The notes under the pieces: model-generated
What the model was told of the DNA's origin: nothing
Databases searched by the model: none
Seen by the model: the letters and a program-made list of their open reading frames with translations, nothing else
DNA from: Pseudomonadota bacterium
GTDB taxonomy: Bacteria > Desulfobacterota > JADFVX01
Reading direction: 5' to 3'
Assembly: GCA_015222755.1 (NCBI GenBank)
Contig: JADFVX010000047.1
Span: forward strand, 1-6,627
Length of the DNA stretch: 6,627 nt
Shown: piece by piece, positions 1-6,218 of the stretch
Layout of the letters: each line of letters begins with the position of its first letter
How positions within the stretch are numbered: position 1 is the stretch's first letter
Position numbers and translations under genes: made by a program

Positions 1-716
1 CTGTTATATCCCTGAATAAGGTTTTTACATGGGATTACATTGATACCCTCTTTACTGAAAGGCAAAAGAAGATTGCCGTAATAGCTGTTGCCTGCAACAA
101 GGCTGATGATAGTTGTTTTTGTACCTCGGTAGGTTACGCACCGGATGGCACAGAGGGCAGTGATATCCTCCTGAAAAAGCTTAAAAGTGGCGGTTACCAG
201 GCCCATGTGCTCACAGAGCGTGGTGAGGAACTTGTATCTGAATATAAGGCCCTCTTTGCAGATGGTGATGGCGGTGAGATAGAGCCTATTGCCAAGCCGG
301 ACGAGCTTGATATTGATCTGGACAAGATGAAAAAGTGGCTCGACGACCCTGCCAACTTTGATCATCCTATCTGGGAGCAGATGGCAGCCAAGTGCGTCGG
401 CTGCGGAGGATGCACCTTTGTATGTCCTACATGTCACTGCTTCGATATCGTTGATGAGCCACACGGCGATCAGGGCAGACGGGTAAAGAACTGGGACGGA
501 TGCCAGTTTGACCATTTCACCCTCCATGCATCAGGACACAACCCAAGAGAAAATCAGCCGCAACGCTGGAGAAATCGCTTCTCTTGTAAGTTTAAGATAT
601 ATCCAGACCGTTTTGAGAAGAAAGGTTGTGTCGGTTGCGGCCGCTGCATCCGTGTCTGCCCGGTAAATGTTGATATAACCGAGGCCATGACAGAAATCTC
701 ACAGATGACAGCTTAA
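1..716 (+). CDS. HydB/AsrA-like 4Fe-4S electron-transfer protein, 5'-truncated by window edge
   Basis: The frame is open from base 3 to the TAA at 714-716 (237 residues visible), so the GTG at 207 is internal and the true start lies off the window. The C-terminal half has two ferredoxin motifs: CxxCxxCxxxCP with further Cys (codons at 393, 402, 411, 423, 432, 438) and a second complete CxxCxxCxxxCP (627, 636, 645, 657). Between them is an HASGHNPR-type segment that I associate with sulfhydrogenase beta (HydB) and anaerobic sulfite reductase subunit A (AsrA). A further upstream cluster of Cys (93, 114, 120; pattern C-x6-C-x-C) is also typical of that family. Seen: the cysteines and the open frame. 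Known: the family relays electrons between a flavin diaphorase and a catalytic subunit in the cytoplasm. Inferred: here it serves the fumarate-reductase-like genes downstream. The stop lies 14 bases before the next start, with a Shine-Dalgarno between. Confidence 0.85.
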   Translation, partial: VISLNKVFTWDYIDTLFTERQKKIAVIAVACNKADDSCFCTSVGYAPDGTEGSDILLKKLKSGGYQAHVLTERGEELVSEYKALFADGDGGEIEPIAKPDELDIDLDKMKKWLDDPANFDHPIWEQMAAKCVGCGGCTFVCPTCHCFDIVDEPHGDQGRRVKNWDGCQFDHFTLHASGHNPRENQPQRWRNRFSCKFKIYPDRFEKKGCVGCGRCIRVCPVNVDITEAMTEISQMTA

Positions 717-730
717 AGGAGAAGTGCCAG

Positions 731-1564
731 ATGCATAACCTATACGTGCCGCAGCTTATGACGATTGAAGATGTCATTGACGAGGCGCCAGATGTAATGA
801 CCTTTAATCTCGTATTCAAGGACGAAAAACTAAGGGAGTCCTTCGAATTCCAGACGGGTCAGTTTGGTGAATACTCCGCCTTCGGTCATGGGGAGTGTAC
901 CTTCTGTATAGCCTCAGCCCATACCCGCAAAGGTTACATACAGTGTACCTTCAGGAAGTCAGGTAAGGTGACCGAGGCCTTGGCCCGCATGGAGATAGGG
1001 GACACCATAGGTTTTAGAGGGCCATATGGGAACGTATTCCCCCTTGATAGGATGAAGGGAAGGAACCTCGTTTTTGTTGCCGGTGGTATCGGTCTGCCGC
1101 CTCTGAGATCACTTATCTGTACTGTCTTGGATAATCGTGCAGATTACGGCGATATCACGATAGTTTACGGGGCCAGGACTGTAGCTGACCTTGTCTATAA
1201 GGAAGAGCTGAAGCACTGGGCAGACAGGAAGGATGTCAGGATGGTGACGGCTGTCGATCCCGGTGGCGAAACACCGGAGTGGAAGGGGAAGGTAGGCTTT
1301 GTGCCGACTGTTCTGGAAGAGACTGCGCCTTCCGGTGATAATGCCATGGCTATCGTATGCGGTCCGCCGATTATGATCAAGTTTTCCCTGCAATCTCTCG
1401 AAAAACTTGGTTTTACAAAGGAAAATGTTATCTCCACACTGGAGAACAGGATGAAGTGCGGCCTTGGAAAGTGTGGTCGCTGTAACGTTGGCAATATCTA
1501 CGTCTGCAAGGATGGCCCGGTTTTTACCGCTGCTGAGATAGCGGCGATGCCGAACGATTTTTAG
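731..1564 (+). CDS. HydG/AsrB-like FAD/NAD(P)H oxidoreductase with C-terminal 2Fe-2S site
   Basis: 277 residues, a normal length for hydrogenase gamma, AsrB and dihydroorotate-dehydrogenase electron-transfer subunits. Residues about 5-105 form the ferredoxin-reductase FAD-binding barrel. Residues about 110-225 form the NAD(P)-binding domain, with the glycine motif AGGIGLPPLR at 117-126 and a CGPP segment near 214. The C-terminus carries a 2Fe-2S motif, C243-x4-C248-x2-C251-x7-C259. The ATG at 731 follows GGAG (718-721) by 9 bases. Known: this family moves electrons between NAD(P)H, FAD and the 2Fe-2S centre in the cytoplasm. Inferred: with the upstream 4Fe-4S protein it forms the NAD(P)H-oxidising module for the two downstream subunits. 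Alternatives are hydrogenase gamma or sulfite reductase subunit B, but no hydrogenase or siroheme subunit is adjacent in the visible sequence. NADH versus NADPH preference cannot be read from the sequence. Confidence 0.9.
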   Translation: MHNLYVPQLMTIEDVIDEAPDVMTFNLVFKDEKLRESFEFQTGQFGEYSAFGHGECTFCIASAHTRKGYIQCTFRKSGKVTEALARMEIGDTIGFRGPYGNVFPLDRMKGRNLVFVAGGIGLPPLRSLICTVLDNRADYGDITIVYGARTVADLVYKEELKHWADRKDVRMVTAVDPGGETPEWKGKVGFVPTVLEETAPSGDNAMAIVCGPPIMIKFSLQSLEKLGFTKENVISTLENRMKCGLGKCGRCNVGNIYVCKDGPVFTAAEIAAMPNDF

Positions 1565-1574
1565 AGCTTGTATT

Positions 1575-1580
1575 GGAGGT
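1575..1580 (+). promoter_or_regulatory. Shine-Dalgarno that fixes the Fe-S subunit start
   Basis: GGAGGT lies 4 bases before the ATG at 1585. An upstream in-frame TTG at 1573 overlaps this site and so is unlikely to be the start. Confidence 0.75.
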
Positions 1581-1584
1581 TCAA

Positions 1585-2373
1585 ATGAGTGCAAAGAAAA
1601 AAATACAGCCTGTTATAGCCTGCGGGGATAAGACGATACTCCCTGAGGGGGCAAAGATGATCCCCCTTATCATCATGGGAAAGGAGCACATGATCCCTGA
1701 AACCCTGACTGTTATGAAGGCCATAGAGTATACAGGCCACCAATACACAAGGGGTTGCGGTTGCCGGGGAGGTATCTGCGGTGCATGTGGTTTCTTCTAC
1801 CGCTTTGAAGGTGATTACAAGCTTAAAACAGGACTTGCCTGCCAGACAGTAGCAGAGCCGAATATGATAATCACACAGCTGCCATTCTTCCCGATGAAGA
1901 GGACCAGCTTCGACATAGAGAACCTTCATGCTACGCCTGATGAGCTGATCAGGATGCACTACCCTGAGGTGTTCAAGTGTGTAGGTTGCGGAACATGCAC
2001 AAGGACATGCCCCATGGAGATCGATGTAATGGGTTATGTCGCTGCAATGAAACAGGGAAATATTAAAAAGGCGGCAGAGAAATCTTTTGACTGCATCCTC
2101 TGCGGACTATGCGCCAGCCGCTGTCCGGCCCAGATATCACAGCCTACGGCGGCACTTATGGCCAGGAGGCTGAGTGCCAAGATGTTAACTCCTAAGGCGG
2201 AGCACCTGGAAAGCCGAGCTGAAGAAGTAAAGAGCGGCAAGTATGAGGGGATGCTCAGTGATCTTACCAAGATGGATGAAGAGTCCCTCAAGGAGCTATA
2301 CCTCGAAAGAGAGAGAGAGCCTGATCTCGCCAAGGCCGGCGAGTGGATGCCGGAAGACAAAAGTCGTCTGTAA
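1585..2373 (+). CDS. frdB: Fumarate reductase/succinate dehydrogenase-type iron-sulfur subunit (TfrB/HdrC-like)
   Basis: 262 residues from the ATG at 1585. The N-terminal plant-type ferredoxin domain has a 2Fe-2S motif, C60-x4-C65-x2-C68-x17-C86. A C-terminal alpha-helical ferredoxin domain has two motifs: C132-x2-C135-x2-C138-x3-C142 and C170-x2-C173-x2-C176-x3-C180. This order is that of SdhB/FrdB and of the N-terminal part of thiol:fumarate reductase TfrB. The C-terminal CCG (HdrB-like) domains of TfrB are absent: the protein ends about 80 residues after the last cluster, in a charged Lys/Glu-rich tail. C173 occupies the position that is Ile in E. coli SdhB, so the site next to quinone in membrane enzymes looks here like a full 4Fe-4S centre. 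No membrane-anchor gene accompanies it. Inferred role: wire between the NAD(P)H module and the flavoprotein encoded 33 bases downstream. Whether it works as fumarate reductase or succinate dehydrogenase in the cell is open. Confidence 0.85.
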   Translation: MSAKKKIQPVIACGDKTILPEGAKMIPLIIMGKEHMIPETLTVMKAIEYTGHQYTRGCGCRGGICGACGFFYRFEGDYKLKTGLACQTVAEPNMIITQLPFFPMKRTSFDIENLHATPDELIRMHYPEVFKCVGCGTCTRTCPMEIDVMGYVAAMKQGNIKKAAEKSFDCILCGLCASRCPAQISQPTAALMARRLSAKMLTPKAEHLESRAEEVKSGKYEGMLSDLTKMDEESLKELYLEREREPDLAKAGEWMPEDKSRL

Positions 2374-2392
2374 TATTTCTTAGCTATTTTTT

Positions 2393-2398
2393 AAGGAG
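2393..2398 (+). promoter_or_regulatory. Shine-Dalgarno that fixes the flavoprotein start
   Basis: AAGGAG lies 8 bases before the ATG at 2407. The upstream in-frame TTG at 2401 would be only 2 bases away, too close, so ATG 2407 is preferred. Confidence 0.75.
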
Positions 2399-2406
2399 AA
2401 TTGAAA

Positions 2407-4065
2407 ATGTCAGGATATCCTGCGGAACTGAAAAAGCTGATCAAGGCGGTAGAAAAGACCCGTCCACAGAGGGTTGAACAGTCCAAGAAAGGAGAGAGCT
2501 TTGCTGCTCTTACCCTTGAACAGCGCAAGATATGGCTCGATAAATATCATCCCGATTTTAAGCCCTCTGGAAAGCGTGAGGTAAAGGTAGGTCCGAATAA
2601 GGGCGACCTCTTGCCTGAAGAGGTTGTTGATATCCTGGAGTCAAAGAGTCGTGTAGACGCCAAGACAGTTGACCTGAAGAATGTGGATATCGAGACGGAT
2701 GTTCTCGTCATCGGTGGTGGAGGCGCAGGTACGGCTGCCGCTCTCATGGCGCAGGAAGCTGGTTGCAATGTTGTTATAGCAACTAAACTTCGCCATGGTG
2801 ATTCAAACACCGTTATGGCTGAAGGTGGAATCCAGGGCGCAACACAGGAGCCGGATTCACCTTTCTATCACTACCTTGACGTTGTAGGCGGCGGTCACTT
2901 TTCAAATGAGCCCAAGCTTGTAGCCGCTCTTACAAACGATGCTCCACTCATTATCAAGTGGCTTGAAGATCTGGGTACCATGCTTGATAAAGAGCCCGAT
3001 GGCAGGCTTAAGACACGTCATGGAGGCGGTACGAGCCGTAAGCGTATGCACTCTGCCGGCGATATGACCGGTGCTGAGATAATGCGTGTTATCCGTGATG
3101 AGGCAAGAAACAGGTCTTCACAGATAAAGGTCATTGAATTTGCACCTGCCGTAGAGTTGATACTTGATGACAAGGGTAATTGTGCAGGGGCTATTCTTTT
3201 TGACCTTGAGACAAAGGAATTTATAAAGGTAAAGGCGAAATCTGTCATTATGGCAACAGGTGGCGGTGGACGTCTGCACATCCAGGGATTTGCATGTACA
3301 AACCACTACGGTGCTACCGCCGATGGCCTTGTTATGGCCTACAGGGCAGGCGTCAGGAATGTTCTCATGGATTCCACACAGTATCATCCAACGGGCGCCG
3401 TGTACCCTGAACAAAATGTTGGTCTTCTCATTACAGAGAAGGTAAGGGGACTTGGAGCACAACTTCTGAATATCGAGGGAGAGCAGTTCTGCTTCCCGCT
3501 GGAGCCCAGAGATATCGAAACCACCTGCATAATCAAGGAGTGCACCGATATCGGTAAGGGTGTAATGACTCCCATCGGAAGGCTTGGCGTATGGCTTGAT
3601 TCGCCTATGATCGATATGCTTCACGGTGAGGGCACGGTACGTAAGGAACTTCCTGCCAAGTACATACAGTTCATCCGTCACGGCATCGATATAAGCAAGG
3701 AGCCCATGCTCATTTACCCCACACTCCATTATCAAAACGGTGGAATAGAGATCATGGACCAGGGTGATACGACAGTCCCGGGATTCTATAGCGCAGGCGA
3801 GGCAACAGGCGGTGTTCATGGAAGAAACAGGCTTATGGGTAACTCCCTCCTCGATATCCTCGTATTCGGACGCAGGGCAGGTATAGCTGCTGCCGAACAC
3901 GCAAAGAAGGTCAAGAACGGCAAACTGACCCTCAGCCACGTTGAGGACTTTGAAAAGGAGCTTGGCAAGTCCGGGCTTAAGGACGCAAAAGAAGGGCCTA
4001 TGCTGCTGCCTGACTATGCCCCTGATGATGTGAAGGCACGCCAATGGAAGACAATGTCTGTATAG
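2407..4065 (+). CDS. frdA: Soluble fumarate reductase/succinate dehydrogenase-type flavoprotein (TfrA-like)
   Basis: 552 residues from ATG 2407, with no signal peptide or membrane segment, so probably cytoplasmic. After a charged N-terminal extension of about 95 residues comes the FAD Rossmann fold (VIGGGGAG, 101-108). Aligned by motif to E. coli FrdA, the catalytic set is present: H327 of HPTG (H232), T343/E344 (T244/E245), R347 (R248), R368 (proton-donor R287), H441 of HYxxGG (H355) and R475 (R390). This supports a true fumarate/succinate site and argues against L-aspartate oxidase. The covalent-FAD His (E. coli H44) is replaced by N134 in SNTVMAEGG, so FAD is probably held non-covalently. 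The C-terminus is short: only about 55 residues follow the last FAD-contact helix, compared with a larger helical domain in SdhA. It is the last gene of the operon and is followed by a terminator. The direction of catalysis is inferred from the NAD(P)H-linked neighbours and is not proven. Confidence 0.88.
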   Translation: MSGYPAELKKLIKAVEKTRPQRVEQSKKGESFAALTLEQRKIWLDKYHPDFKPSGKREVKVGPNKGDLLPEEVVDILESKSRVDAKTVDLKNVDIETDVLVIGGGGAGTAAALMAQEAGCNVVIATKLRHGDSNTVMAEGGIQGATQEPDSPFYHYLDVVGGGHFSNEPKLVAALTNDAPLIIKWLEDLGTMLDKEPDGRLKTRHGGGTSRKRMHSAGDMTGAEIMRVIRDEARNRSSQIKVIEFAPAVELILDDKGNCAGAILFDLETKEFIKVKAKSVIMATGGGGRLHIQGFACTNHYGATADGLVMAYRAGVRNVLMDSTQYHPTGAVYPEQNVGLLITEKVRGLGAQLLNIEGEQFCFPLEPRDIETTCIIKECTDIGKGVMTPIGRLGVWLDSPMIDMLHGEGTVRKELPAKYIQFIRHGIDISKEPMLIYPTLHYQNGGIEIMDQGDTTVPGFYSAGEATGGVHGRNRLMGNSLLDILVFGRRAGIAAAEHAKKVKNGKLTLSHVEDFEKELGKSGLKDAKEGPMLLPDYAPDDVKARQWKTMSV

Positions 4066-4085
4066 TCCCGACATTTAAATTATAT

Positions 4086-4119
4086 AAAAAAAGACCGGCA
4101 CTTTGCCGGTCTTTTTTTT
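4086..4119 (+). terminator. Intrinsic terminator of the redox operon
   Basis: A perfect GC-rich stem pairs 4091-4100 with 4104-4113 around a tight CTT loop. It extends through A:T pairs (4086-4090 with 4114-4118) and ends in a run of eight T (4112-4119). It starts about 20 bases after the flavoprotein stop. The A run on the other side means it could also stop minus-strand transcription coming from the lipoprotein gene. Confidence 0.9.
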
Positions 4120-4388
4120 GTTTGGATTTTCTATCATCCCGGGAAGTCCGGCTGCTCAGCTGCCTCTTGTACTACGCTTCCAGTGTATTGAACTGAAACT
4201 TGAGGCTTTAGATTGTAGCCCTGATTTTTTATGCTTTAATTAAATATGACAGGATTTACAGGATTGTCAGGATAGAGCTTAAAAAACAGGCATAGATTTT
4301 AGTCCCAAAATATTATCGCTCTTATCCGTGTTAAAAAATATTTAAAATGTGGGAGATGGGTTAAATAGGGGGAATCTGTTCCTAAAGC
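4120..4388. other. Non-coding convergent intergenic region
   Basis: About 270 bases between the two convergent terminators with no credible gene on either strand and no ribosome binding site leading into an ORF. The second half is AT-rich. The only clear structure is the short tandem repeat at 4248-4274. No tRNA, riboswitch or transposon end was recognised. Confidence 0.6.
4248..4274. repeat. Three tandem 9-bp units, consensus NNCAGGATT
   Basis: GACAGGATT, TACAGGATT and GTCAGGATA follow one another without gaps. They share the core CAGGAT at exact 9-base spacing and vary at the first two and last bases. Similar tandem ACAGGATT strings are, from memory, common in intergenic DNA of environmental bacteria. 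The function is unknown. The array sits in the gap between convergent genes and not in a promoter. Confidence 0.6.
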
Positions 4389-4419
4389 AAAAAAAGGGGC
4401 GCCTTTGCAGCACCCCTTT
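4389..4419 (-). terminator. Intrinsic terminator of the lipoprotein gene
   Basis: Read on the minus strand, AAAGGGGTGC pairs with GCGCCCCTTT around a 7-base loop and runs into seven T (complement of 4389-4395). It begins 25 bases after the lipoprotein stop. One pair is G:U in minus-strand RNA but would be a C:A mismatch in plus-strand RNA, which supports the minus orientation. Confidence 0.85.
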
Positions 4420-4443
4420 CAACTTGATTCTTCTCTTCTGTGA

Positions 4444-4818
4444 CTAAGGCGTGATAACTACTTCCATTGCAGCGTCCTGGCCACTCCATTTTTTGAACTT
4501 GCCCTTAGCATGAGAGCCTGACTTTACTGCCGACAGTGATGTTCTCTCACCGCTTAGCATTAAGCGGCTCATTGCTCTTACCTGGATTTCGACATCACCC
4601 TCGCCAGTTTTCAGGACAAAGGTATTGGATATGGTGTTTATATTGGATATTTCACCTTCCAGTTCGAATATGCCTGTCTTGTTGGCGGTAATGGGATTAA
4701 CTTTCTCTTCCGGCTCGGTTGCCGTAGCTGCCGGGGCTTCAGCGCTTTCCTTGCCTCCGCAAGCTGTTAATGATGCTACGATTAATAATGCCAGTATACC
4801 TTTCACATATTTTTTCAT
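4444..4818 (-). CDS. Small lipoprotein with DUF5666-like beta domain
   Basis: 124 residues. The N-terminus is a classical lipoprotein signal: KK, a hydrophobic stretch 7-17 and the lipobox LTAC with the lipidated Cys at 20. It is followed by Gly-Gly, with no Asp at +2, so outer-membrane sorting is likely if an E. coli-type Lol rule applies. Residues 23-45 are an Ala/Glu/Pro-rich linker. Residues about 50-124 alternate hydrophobic and polar positions (FELEGEISNI, TFVLKTGEG, GKFKKWSG) like the small OB-like barrel of DUF5666 proteins. That assignment is by pattern only. The function is not known. The ATG is preceded by GGAAGGG (4828-4834) at 9 bases. It has its own promoter and terminator, so it is a single-gene unit separate from the tonB operon on the same strand. 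Confidence 0.75.
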   Translation of the reverse strand: MKKYVKGILALLIVASLTACGGKESAEAPAATATEPEEKVNPITANKTGIFELEGEISNINTISNTFVLKTGEGDVEIQVRAMSRLMLSGERTSLSAVKSGSHAKGKFKKWSGQDAAMEVVITP

Positions 4819-4868
4819 CGATTATAACCCTTCCTTTATATAGATTTTGTGATCTGATCCAGTGGGAT

Positions 4869-4898
4869 ATTCTAGAGATTTGTCCGAACCTTTGTCAA
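4869..4898 (-). promoter_or_regulatory. Sigma-70-like promoter of the lipoprotein gene
   Basis: On the minus strand a perfect TTGACA -35 (4893-4898) is followed after 18 bases by TAGAAT (4869-4874), a five-of-six match to the -10 consensus. Transcription would begin near 4862, giving a leader of about 45 bases before the ATG at 4818. No operator was recognised. Confidence 0.7.
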
Positions 4899-5005
4899 CT
4901 AAATTGCTCTTAGTGTCTGCTTTATTTACATTACTTCTGTCTTTTGAGGCTTCCAGTGGGGCCTTTGAGGTCTATTGTTCCGATAGGAAATCTTGACAAG
5001 AAAAT

Positions 5006-5034
5006 CCTGTCGGTCCGCCCATATAAAAGACAGG
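5006..5034 (-). terminator. Possible weak terminator after tonB
   Basis: A 6-bp inverted repeat, CCTGTC (5006-5011) and GACAGG (5029-5034), with a 17-base loop and a short T-rich run on the minus side (ATTTTC), lies 43 bases beyond the tonB stop. The large loop and short stem make this tentative. It could equally act on the plus strand, where TTTT follows. Confidence 0.3.
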
Positions 5035-5076
5035 TTTTAAACTTTTCTTAACAGGCTGGTGAAATAGTAGTAAGGT

Positions 5077-5838
5077 CTAGCTTAAGCGGAAGGTTATTGG
5101 GATGACAAGTTCGGCGCTGACGGGAGGCTTGGGGAAGGGGGCTGCCATTTTAACTGTCTTGATCGCACTCTTGTCCAGTACGGCATAACCTGAACTTTCT
5201 ACTACCTTCAGATCTCTTACGCTGCCATCGGCACATATGACAAAGGAGATGACAGTTTTGCCCTGTAGTCCTCTACGTCTTGCAATCCGCGGGTAGACTA
5301 TCTTTTTCTGTATTTTTTCCTTTATGTACATGAAGTGGGTCTTTAAGTATCTTGCCCGTGATGCAGCAGCAGAGTTGTCTTCAAGGCTGTTTGAATCAAG
5401 GTTGTTTGAGGCGCTAATGACCTCTTCTTCTACACTTTCTTCATCTGTCTCTGCCTCTATGACTTCTTCCTCTATCGTCTCTTCTTCAATCTCTTCTTCA
5501 ATCGGCTCGGCAGTGACCTCTTCAACGACAGGCTCAGGCCTGGGGACAACGACCTCTTTTTTCTTTTGAATGACGGGCTTCTTTTTGACCTTCTTTACTA
5601 TCTTCTTTTTTTCTATAGGTTTCGGCTTTGGTTTAGGTTTTACGGCCTTTACCTTCTTGACCTCCGCTACCTTGTTTTTCCCTTTGCTTACCGTGGGCTG
5701 AATGTTTTCAACGATGCTGAAATCGAGGGAGATAACCTTCTTTTTTACCGGCTGTATTGCAGATGCATATACAAAAAGAGCAAGGATAATGGCGTGTACT
5801 ATAATCGACGCACCGGTGCCCTTGAGCTGATAGTTCAA
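5077..5838 (-). CDS. tonB: TonB energy-transducing protein
   Basis: 253 residues. A single N-terminal membrane anchor (about 10-28) carries S11-x3-H15, matching the functional Ser16-x3-His20 of E. coli TonB. The periplasmic linker is bipolar: Lys/Pro-rich at about 52-94 (with KPKPKPKP), then Glu-rich at 106-139. The C-terminal TonB domain (about 165-253) has the YP motif at 182-183 and ends in the expected strand with FRLS. Known role: couples the proton motive force, through ExbB/ExbD, to outer-membrane receptors for siderophores, metals or other ligands. The start is TTG, overlapping the exbD stop as TTGA, with AGAGG 7 bases upstream. No other Met occurs before residue 170 and the anchor begins at residue 10, so TTG is the only sensible start. 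No receptor gene is in the window, so the cargo is unknown. Confidence 0.95.
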   Translation of the reverse strand: MNYQLKGTGASIIVHAIILALFVYASAIQPVKKKVISLDFSIVENIQPTVSKGKNKVAEVKKVKAVKPKPKPKPIEKKKIVKKVKKKPVIQKKKEVVVPRPEPVVEEVTAEPIEEEIEEETIEEEVIEAETDEESVEEEVISASNNLDSNSLEDNSAAASRARYLKTHFMYIKEKIQKKIVYPRIARRRGLQGKTVISFVICADGSVRDLKVVESSGYAVLDKSAIKTVKMAAPFPKPPVSAELVIPITFRLS

Positions 5839-6218
5839 CGCGAGGCCTCTGTCTGGAGGCTGAGTTTTGTAAAGCCCAGGCCCTTGATGGTGTCCATTAC
5901 CTCCACAAAGAGACTCAAGGGGATGTTCTTGTCCGCCCTTATCTGTACGGGCATCTCTCTGTGGCAGGCTTCCATCTCCCTTTTCAGTTCCTTAATGGAG
6001 ACGGGCTTAGATTCGTGATAGATGACACCATCTTTGTCAATCTCTATGATCTTGTTCTTTGTGGTGTCTATCGTTACCGCATTCTTTGCCTTCGGGATTT
6101 CAACAGGTATGACCCCTGTAGCTATGAAGGTAGAGGTAGTAAGAACAATTGTAAGGAGCACCAGCATAACGTCAACGAGGGGGATGACGTTCATCTGGTT
6201 AAATTCCTGCTCATCCAT
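5835..6218 (-). CDS. exbD: ExbD, TonB-system proton channel subunit
   Basis: 127 residues. One N-terminal membrane helix (about 11-33) contains D16 in IPLVDVMLVLL, equivalent to the essential Asp25 of E. coli ExbD. It is followed by a periplasmic domain. The text after the helix (STFIATGVIPVEIPKAKNA) resembles the compact Campylobacterota-type ExbD. Known role: forms the proton-conducting complex with ExbB in the inner membrane and passes energy to TonB. The ATG overlaps the exbB stop by 8 bases (ATGGATGA) and its own stop overlaps the tonB start by 4, so translational coupling is likely. No strong separate ribosome binding site is visible. TolR is the alternative, but the adjoining tonB favours ExbD. 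Confidence 0.93.
   Translation of the reverse strand: MDEQEFNQMNVIPLVDVMLVLLTIVLTTSTFIATGVIPVEIPKAKNAVTIDTTKNKIIEIDKDGVIYHESKPVSIKELKREMEACHREMPVQIRADKNIPLSLFVEVMDTIKGLGFTKLSLQTEASR

Noticed and set aside
207..716. GTG at 207 as the start of the first iron-sulfur gene
   Set aside because: The frame stays open to the window edge and the upstream translation continues the family (C-x6-C-x-C region), so the gene is truncated and does not start here.
2407..4065. L-aspartate oxidase (NadB) as the identity of the flavoprotein
   Set aside because: The HPTG, EPRD and HYxxGG residues fit both families in part, but the adjoining SdhB/TfrB-type Fe-S subunit and the N-terminal extension favour a fumarate reductase or succinate dehydrogenase.
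3118..4074. Long minus-strand ORF opposite the flavoprotein gene
   Set aside because: Its product is Cys/His-rich low-quality sequence with no domain, while the plus strand encodes a complete flavoprotein with all catalytic motifs; it is a shadow frame.
4141..4220. Possible structured RNA from GGAAG/CTTCC and CAGCTG inverted repeats
   Set aside because: The stems are 5 bases or fewer with long unpaired interiors and there is no promoter, so there is no real support for an RNA gene.
4937..4972. Imperfect direct repeat around TTTGAGG and a weak AGGC/GCCT hairpin
   Set aside because: Short, imperfect and without a T run or conserved arrangement; compatible with chance.
4993..5027. Plus-strand TTGACA with TATAAA as a promoter
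   Set aside because: The spacer is 23 bases and no plus-strand gene follows, since the downstream DNA is tonB on the other strand.
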